Positions 7,434 through 11,578 of a stretch of DNA of 11,578 nt are shown one piece after another. Made by a program: the position numbers and the translations under genes. Source of the DNA: Phoronis pallida (taxonomy: Eukaryota; Phoronida; Phoronidae). The notes beneath the pieces are model-generated. The model ran no database searches. It was not told where the DNA came from and worked only from the letters and a program-made list of their open reading frames with translations. The first letter of the stretch is position 1; the number at the start of each line of letters is the position of its first letter. The stretch is taken from assembly GCA_028565715.1 (NCBI GenBank), contig JAOXYC010204907.1:1-11578 (forward strand). The letters are read 5' to 3'.

Positions 7434-7815
7434 CACTAAGTCCGAATGCTATGAACTTCTAAGTTTAAAAAACGGCTAATATCTCCCCGGGAATATATCT
7501 TTGCACATTGTAAACTCTCGAAGATTTAATTTTTATTAAGAATTAGATGTTTTAATGTAGCCATATTGAAAATGTCATAACAAATAATTATTCTGTTTGA
7601 CACGACGACAAAATCACTGAAAACTGCTTGTAAAGTTTTCACGCACCAAAAGTGTTGAACGTGTATCCGCTACCAGGAAATTGACATAGTATCTTGATGT
7701 TTTCGGTGACCTTATGTCAAAACTAAATAAAGCAAGACCGGTTTCGAAATTGTTACTACTTACAAGTAATATAAATCTACACAAACTAGATGTTTTTTTA
7801 GGATTTTACCATTCT

Positions 7816-8064
7816 CAGTTAAGGTCAGGTACGAGACATAAAATTCTAAGGAAATCTTGTTTTTTGGCGCCTATGGCTCTGATATTGAAAATGTTGACAT
7901 CCTGTATTGAAACCGACAATTTTTGTATAGTGTTTAACTCAATTTCTTAGATATTTTGCAAACATATTAGGAATACATTAAGGCCTGTTCACTAAAAAAA
8001 TGGAATATATTTGTTGCTGAGAAAACGTTTGCTAAAAAGTGACTTTTTTGGGACACCCGATATA
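7816..8064 (+). repeat. Direct repeat copy A of an unknown element
   Basis: Bases 7816-7918 match 8118-8220 with four differences in 103 (about 96%). The following stretch, to about 8043, is much less alike but keeps anchors such as TTTTGCAAA, TTAGGAAT and TTGCTGAGAAAACG. Copy A ends with a TTTTTTGGGACACCCGATAT stretch that copy B lacks. The open frame crossing it (7714-7950) shows no protein signature. Confidence 0.8.
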
Positions 8065-8117
8065 CTAGTTTAACAGGCTCGAGTGTTCAATGTCGATGAT
8101 GGACGTAATTAAAATAT

Positions 8118-8340
8118 CAGTTAAGGCCAGGTACGAGACATAAAATTCTAAGGAAGTCTTGTTTTTTGGCGCCTATGGCTCTGATATTGACAATTTTGAC
8201 ATCCTGTATTGAAACCGACATGTGTTATCAATCTCTTTGATATTTTGCAAAGTTTTTAGGAATTCATCAAGAATGCCCACTATCAAATTTGATTGAATTT
8301 GATTTGTTCGTTGCTGAGAAAACGCTTGTTAAAAAGCGAG
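8118..8340 (+). repeat. Direct repeat copy B of the same element
   Basis: The unit is about 300 bases downstream of copy A. The two copies agree at about 96% over the first 103 bases, but only in patches after that. Differences within the first block are single substitutions, so it duplicated or was converted more recently than the rest. Confidence 0.8.
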
Positions 8341-8807
8341 TCTCATTTGCCGTCGGCTGAGATCACAAAAAAAACAAGCCAACCGTACCGAAACTCGTGT
8401 ACCGTTTCAGTCCCTTTTGTTTTTAAACGCATTTTTCAATACATTTACTGTTGTGAATATTGCCGGTTCATGGTGGCGTTTTGTGTTCAAGTTTTAATCA
8501 AGGGCTGATCTTGTACCATGGACAATTCTTTGAAAGAATAATCAAAATATTTAAAAAATATGCTTTCGTGCAAAAATCAAATATTTGTCTTTCTTACTCA
8601 CGCTAGAGATTTCCTAAACTCCAATAAATTTTGTTTGTGAAACCATACTGAAGATCAGAACGCCTTTGTTTTGATAGTTATCACTTTTACTAAATCAACG
8701 ACGAGCATTGTCAAAAAGACATGGAACTTGCGCAAACATTTACTTTTCATTCTAATCTGAATAATGTTCGTTTTTTAAAAAACTTTCAAACCTTTTTAAA
8801 AAGACAT

Positions 8808-8939
8808 TTAATAATAATAATACCCAGTGCTTATATAGGGCTTTTTTATTCAAAGCGCTTTGCACTTCTCAATATCATTACCCAGGCTGCGGATCTGTTC
8901 ACTCAAGTACAATTTCAACTCCCCGGGGAGCATACAGTG
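8808..8939. repeat. Fragment of an 'ATATAG.GCTTTT...AAAGCGCTTT' dispersed repeat
   Basis: An AAT microsatellite (8808-8821) is followed by CCCAGTGCTTATATAGGGCT, then CAAAGCGCTTTGCAC, and ends near a 12-bp palindrome CTCCCCGGGGAG (8920-8931). From memory, this combination of an AAT run, 'TTATATAGCGCTTTT', 'CAAAGCGCTTTACA' and 'CTCCCTGGGGAG' is common in many marine invertebrate genomes. I cannot name its family. Confidence 0.55.
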
Positions 8940-9694
8940 AAATACAAATTATTTAATAGTAATATATAAACTATATTTCACCACTCACTAATATTTACAC
9001 AAATCAATCATGAATCATTAGCCACAATCAGATTTAATTTCAATCTTTTGCTATATTAAATAATGGTTAATGAATATTAAACACTAATACTTCATCTGTT
9101 TGTCTAATTCACATGATAAAATGAAACACAATTTAGAAAAAAATTGGATTAGCCAACTTTTTTGGTTCAGGCTTGCTGAAATCTGTGGGGCACGAATTCC
9201 AAGAACTATCAATGATATATTGGAGACACACTATTTACAAAACACATGTACAATTTCATGTTCACATTCACATTCACAGCTTCTGGTTTTAAATACACAA
9301 ATACAAATTTATGATACATTATGACACTGACAAATAGACAAACACATTCTACTATTCAGTGGTATGCTAAAAATATGACAAATTCATTGGAAAGTTGATG
9401 ACAATGACATATCAAGAAATATGACACCATTTTGACTCAAAAATACATGAAATGCCTTCTTTTCAACATAGGCCGAAAAACACCATTAAATACAAACTAT
9501 AATTTTGAGTTTAAGATTAGATTTGAAAAAATTCCAGATGCTTTTTAACAACTAATAAAAAGATGCAACACATCAAGAATAAAAATGTTGAACATTGTAT
9601 AAACAAATGTTTGACCATATTTTTTTAAGGCCTTTAAAATATTTTTGAGGCAAAATGGTAACACAATTTTCTTCATTCAAAAATGATATCTAAT

Positions 9695-9907
9695 TTACGC
9701 ATTACTCTGAGCCAGAGGCTGGGGCGTGTCTTCTATCCTGGCTTTTTTATTCGATGTCTTCTTTTTAGAGGTAGTAACACTACTTGTGCTTCTTGACGAT
9801 ACATTTTGGACATAACGGGTGACTGTGGAGACTCCATCAACAAATTTAGTTTTGAAGAGAACATTGGCGTTGTTGAACATGCCGTCCTTGAGAGACACAA
9901 CAATAAA
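9695..9907 (-). CDS. SMC2: SMC2 last coding exon and stop codon
   Basis: Acceptor TTTCAG (AG at 9908-9909); phase 0. Reads [34 protein letters not shown], then a low-complexity tail rich in Ser, Thr and Lys ending PLAQSNA with TAA at 9695-9697. The tail after RYVQ is not conserved between phyla. No AATAAA occurs on the minus strand in the roughly 800 bases after the stop. ATTAAA variants lie at 9033-9038 and 8952-8957. Confidence 0.96.
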   Translation of the reverse strand, partial: FIVVSLKDGMFNNANVLFKTKFVDGVSTVTRYVQNVSSRSTSSVTTSKKKTSNKKARIEDTPQPLAQSNA

Positions 9908-11226
9908 CTGAAAGATGAAAAACATATGTGAATTGGTTGTAAGGAAAACCAGAACAATTTCTGAATAGGCATTCATTGTAAGAAGATACCTTAATTCATT
10001 AACTTATCTTTCATTACCCAGAATAACTTCTATTTCAAACTAACAGAATACCCAGCTCTGTCAGAGTTAGAATTTTTCTCTAAGCATTTATACACTAGAA
10101 AAGAATTTTTTTAGTCGCAGGACATAAGTACATGCATTTGAACTTGCTATACAAACTTAAAAACAAATTTTGAAAAGACAGAAAAATTCAAAACCCAACA
10201 GGGAATCGAACCTGGGTCTCCTATTTTCATGATAGTTGTGCTTAAACCTCTACACCACCGAGGTCCTAGTAATTTCTGTGCTAATTTTAACGCTATCAGC
10301 CAGTATGTGTAATACCCCATGCGTGGGTGACAACCCAGTTATTTTTCTGCAATTCATAATTCCCACAATTCTATTTTTTTTTAAAAATTACGATAAATAA
10401 CAAACTAACTAACAAGGGCAATATTCCTTTTTGCTATAAAACGCAGAAATCTTCACAAATATTCAGTCTTGAGAAAACTTTGCTGGTTGAAGTGTGACCA
10501 CAATAATCAAGTGATAACCCATACCTGTGAATGTTTGAAATGTGTCCTCAACATCTGACCAATGTTCTGTGTATGTGAGAGGTCAAGTGCTGCGTCAACC
10601 TCATCCAGGATATACAGTGGTGCTGGCTTGAATAACAGTAGGGCTAGAATGAGTGAGAGAGCCACCAGGGATCTGTAATAAATAAGGACACAATTTAACA
10701 ATTAGCAGAAACAGAAAGTATCTATTTTAAAAAAGAAAGTTTTGTAACCTTTTTGATATTAATGTGTTTATTGTTGCAAACACTTCATGTTTACGTATAC
10801 TCATGGATTTTCTTGCTGATCATGCACAGTTTTTCTTTCTGCCACAATTTTTCATGGTTCTATTAATTGGTCATTAAAAATGAATAATCGAAAACTTATT
10901 GGCTGTCTATTCAGCGATTCACAACTGCAAAACTAAGATCTGTGTTCTGCAGTTTTCTTGTTTATTTTACAACAAGAATTCTTAAAATTCATTCTTAGAA
11001 GGAACTTGAATTTAAAATTAAAATGCAAGATTAGAAGAAATCATTCCTAGCATAAATAAGAACTTTCAGCTCACCTTTGACCTCCACTCAGCTCACTAAG
11101 ACTTTCTTTCCATACATCACCAAATGCAACTTTGACCTCCAGACCATCAAGCACAGATTTACCCTCGACTGGGGCCAGTTTGGCGTTGGTACCTGGGAGC
11201 AGTGTGGAGAAGATGGAGCCAAAATC
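9695..11226 (-). CDS. SMC2: SMC2 (condensin ATPase subunit), last three exons, 5' part outside the window
   Basis: SMC2 pairs with SMC4 in condensin I and II, which use ATP to loop and compact mitotic chromosomes. Exons 11075-11226, 10525-10672 and 9695-9907 join in phase and encode the last 170 residues. In order they give [12 protein letters not shown], the ABC signature LSGGQR (split across the first junction), the Walker B and D-loop [20 protein letters not shown], the switch/H-loop strand FIVVSL, and the highly conserved [20 protein letters not shown], followed by a divergent Ser/Thr/Lys-rich tail. The residues that distinguish SMC2 from other SMC proteins are all present. The hinge, coiled coils and Walker A exons are beyond 11578. 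Confidence 0.97.
10164..10191 (-). repeat. Copy 3 of a short dispersed motif (TCTGTCTTTTCAAAA on the minus strand), beside the tRNA-like sequence
   Basis: The 15-base core is at 10168-10182. The same core recurs exactly at 3586-3600 and over 14 bases at 7085-7098, each inside a roughly 28-base similar context ending near AATT. Here it directly follows the tRNA-like head on the minus strand, where the body or tail of a SINE would be. Confidence 0.5.
10192..10265 (-). repeat. Degenerate tRNA-like sequence (tRNA pseudogene or SINE head) in the last SMC2 intron
   Basis: A perfect Pol III box B, GGTTCGATTCC, lies at 10202-10212 and a box A-like TGGTGTAGAGG at 10247-10257, both on the minus strand. 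A 74-base cloverleaf can be drawn: acceptor stem with one mismatch and three G-U pairs, a D stem GTGT/GCAC, an anticodon stem with four pairs and loop CATGAAA (anticodon UGA). Against a functional gene: position 33 is A rather than U, the T stem has two mismatches, and a UGA (Ser) tRNA should have a long variable arm, which is missing. A tRNA-derived SINE head is the likeliest reading. Confidence 0.6.
10525..10672 (-). CDS. SMC2: SMC2 last-but-one exon (Walker B and D-loop)
   Basis: Acceptor TTTATTACAG (AG at 10673-10674), donor GTATGG at 10519-10524. One base completes the Arg of LSGGQR, then [29 protein letters not shown] with the catalytic Glu directly after the Walker B Asp, and [13 protein letters not shown]. 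Ends in phase 0. Confidence 0.97.
10673..11074 (-). other. SMC2 last-but-one intron
   Basis: This intron is 402 bases, AT-rich, with GT-AG ends. Only short inverted repeats of 7-8 bases are visible, which are expected by chance at this composition. Confidence 0.9.
11075..11226 (-). CDS. SMC2: SMC2 third-from-last exon (ABC signature motif)
   Basis: Acceptor TTTTTCCAG (AG at 11227-11228), donor GTGAGC at 11069-11074. Reads [20 protein letters not shown], then [19 protein letters not shown] and SGGQ. The exon ends after two bases (AG) of the signature Arg codon, which the next exon completes. Confidence 0.97.
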
Positions 11227-11578
11227 CTGGAAAAATATGTAGGCATTTATGAATAATATAGTTGCTGAACAAAAAGCTAATTTGAAGATGCATCAATTTA
11301 TGTTTCCAAAGTAACTTCAATGAATCCGGCCAACTGCGATCTTCACACAAAGATTAATGTTAAACAGAATATTGTGCTGCAAAACCACTATTTTTTACTT
11401 TTTTATGGTTAACAGCAATACCAGTCACAGTTGTGGATTTACATATCAATTTTTAACAAGCTGTAAAGGGAATCACACATAAACATGAATACTAATATCA
11501 GTCAACTGAGATTGTGTCATTATCGATGCAAGTATGATGAAACAATACAATATGTGAATGTGTGAATAAAATGTAGCC
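11227..11578 (-). other. SMC2 upstream intron, partial
   Basis: It begins at the acceptor at 11227-11228 and runs off the window. I found no frame matching the SMC2 sequence expected just before DFGSIF, so the next exon lies beyond 11578. Confidence 0.8.

Larger units (their letters stand above)
5915..9694. other. Intergenic region between SMC2 and perilipin
   Basis: It includes the SMC2 3' UTR at its right end and possibly distal perilipin promoter at its left end. Apart from the repeats listed separately, I found no open frame with a recognisable protein pattern, no intact tRNA and no rRNA. A short CpG-bearing stretch near 6485-6605 stands out slightly by composition but has no further support. 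Confidence 0.6.
9908..10524 (-). other. SMC2 last intron
   Basis: This intron is 617 bases with GT-AG ends. It holds the tRNA-like sequence at 10192-10265 and copy 3 of the dispersed motif. Nothing else was recognised. Confidence 0.9.

Noticed and set aside
7714-7950. Plus-strand open frame of 78 codons
   Set aside because: It crosses copy A of the non-coding repeat, has no domain pattern, and the equivalent frame is not kept over copy B.
8721-8969. Plus-strand open frame of 82 codons
   Set aside because: Much of it is the AAT run and the GCGCTTT repeat. The translation is that of a known type of non-coding repeat.
10192-10265. Functional tRNA-Ser(UGA)
   Set aside because: Lack of a long variable arm, A at position 33 and mismatches in the T and acceptor stems argue for a pseudogene or SINE head.
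11075-11105. AGGTCAAAGTTGC and GGTCAAAG motifs resembling receptor half-sites
   Set aside because: They lie inside the conserved SMC2 coding exon and follow from its codons (GGQR and EVKVA). They also warn that such motifs can arise by chance.
1-11578. CRISPR array, operon, phage or other prokaryote-type system
   Set aside because: There is no regularly spaced repeat array and there are no ribosome-binding sites or tightly packed genes. All coding evidence is spliced animal genes.

Overview
The window is animal nuclear DNA: AT-rich non-coding sequence broken by short, more GC-rich exons with GT-AG splice sites. Everything I can recognise as coding is on the minus strand, so the text below reads from high to low coordinates. 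The mix of a perilipin gene, invertebrate-style dispersed repeats and small introns suggests a marine invertebrate (lophotrochozoan or invertebrate deuterostome). I cannot name the species.

Right end (11578 to 9695): the last three exons of SMC2, the condensin ATPase subunit. They encode the ABC signature motif, the Walker B/D-loop and the switch region of the C-terminal half of the head, then a short divergent tail and a stop codon. The rest of SMC2 lies beyond the right edge. Its last-but-one intron carries nothing I recognise. Its last intron holds a degenerate tRNA-like sequence next to a short motif that recurs at two other places in the window.

Middle (9694 to about 5915): roughly 3.8 kb of intergenic DNA with no convincing gene. 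It contains a fragment of an 'AAAGCGCTTT' type dispersed repeat, and two direct copies plus one diverged inverted copy of a roughly 200-300 bp element of unknown class.

Left half (about 5915 to 499): a complete perilipin-family (PLIN2/3-like) gene. I reconstruct nine coding exons, all phase-consistent, giving a 433-residue protein, the usual length for PLIN2/PLIN3. A non-coding leader exon probably lies near 5755-5824. Just upstream of it are two DR1-type nuclear-receptor motifs, a CCAAT box and two TGACGT cores. Two more DR1 motifs, in opposite orientations and flanking a 20-bp near-palindrome, sit in intron 3. Several introns carry inverted repeats, including a perfect 31-bp one. The 3' flank holds a 168-bp foldback (MITE-like) element.

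SMC2 acts in mitotic chromosome condensation and perilipin coats lipid droplets. I see no functional link between the two neighbours beyond head-to-tail placement. No CRISPR, operon, phage or bacterial-type system is present. The observation most worth testing is the set of four DR1/HNF4-like motifs around a lipid-droplet gene, since DR1 control of PLIN2 by nuclear receptors is known in vertebrates.
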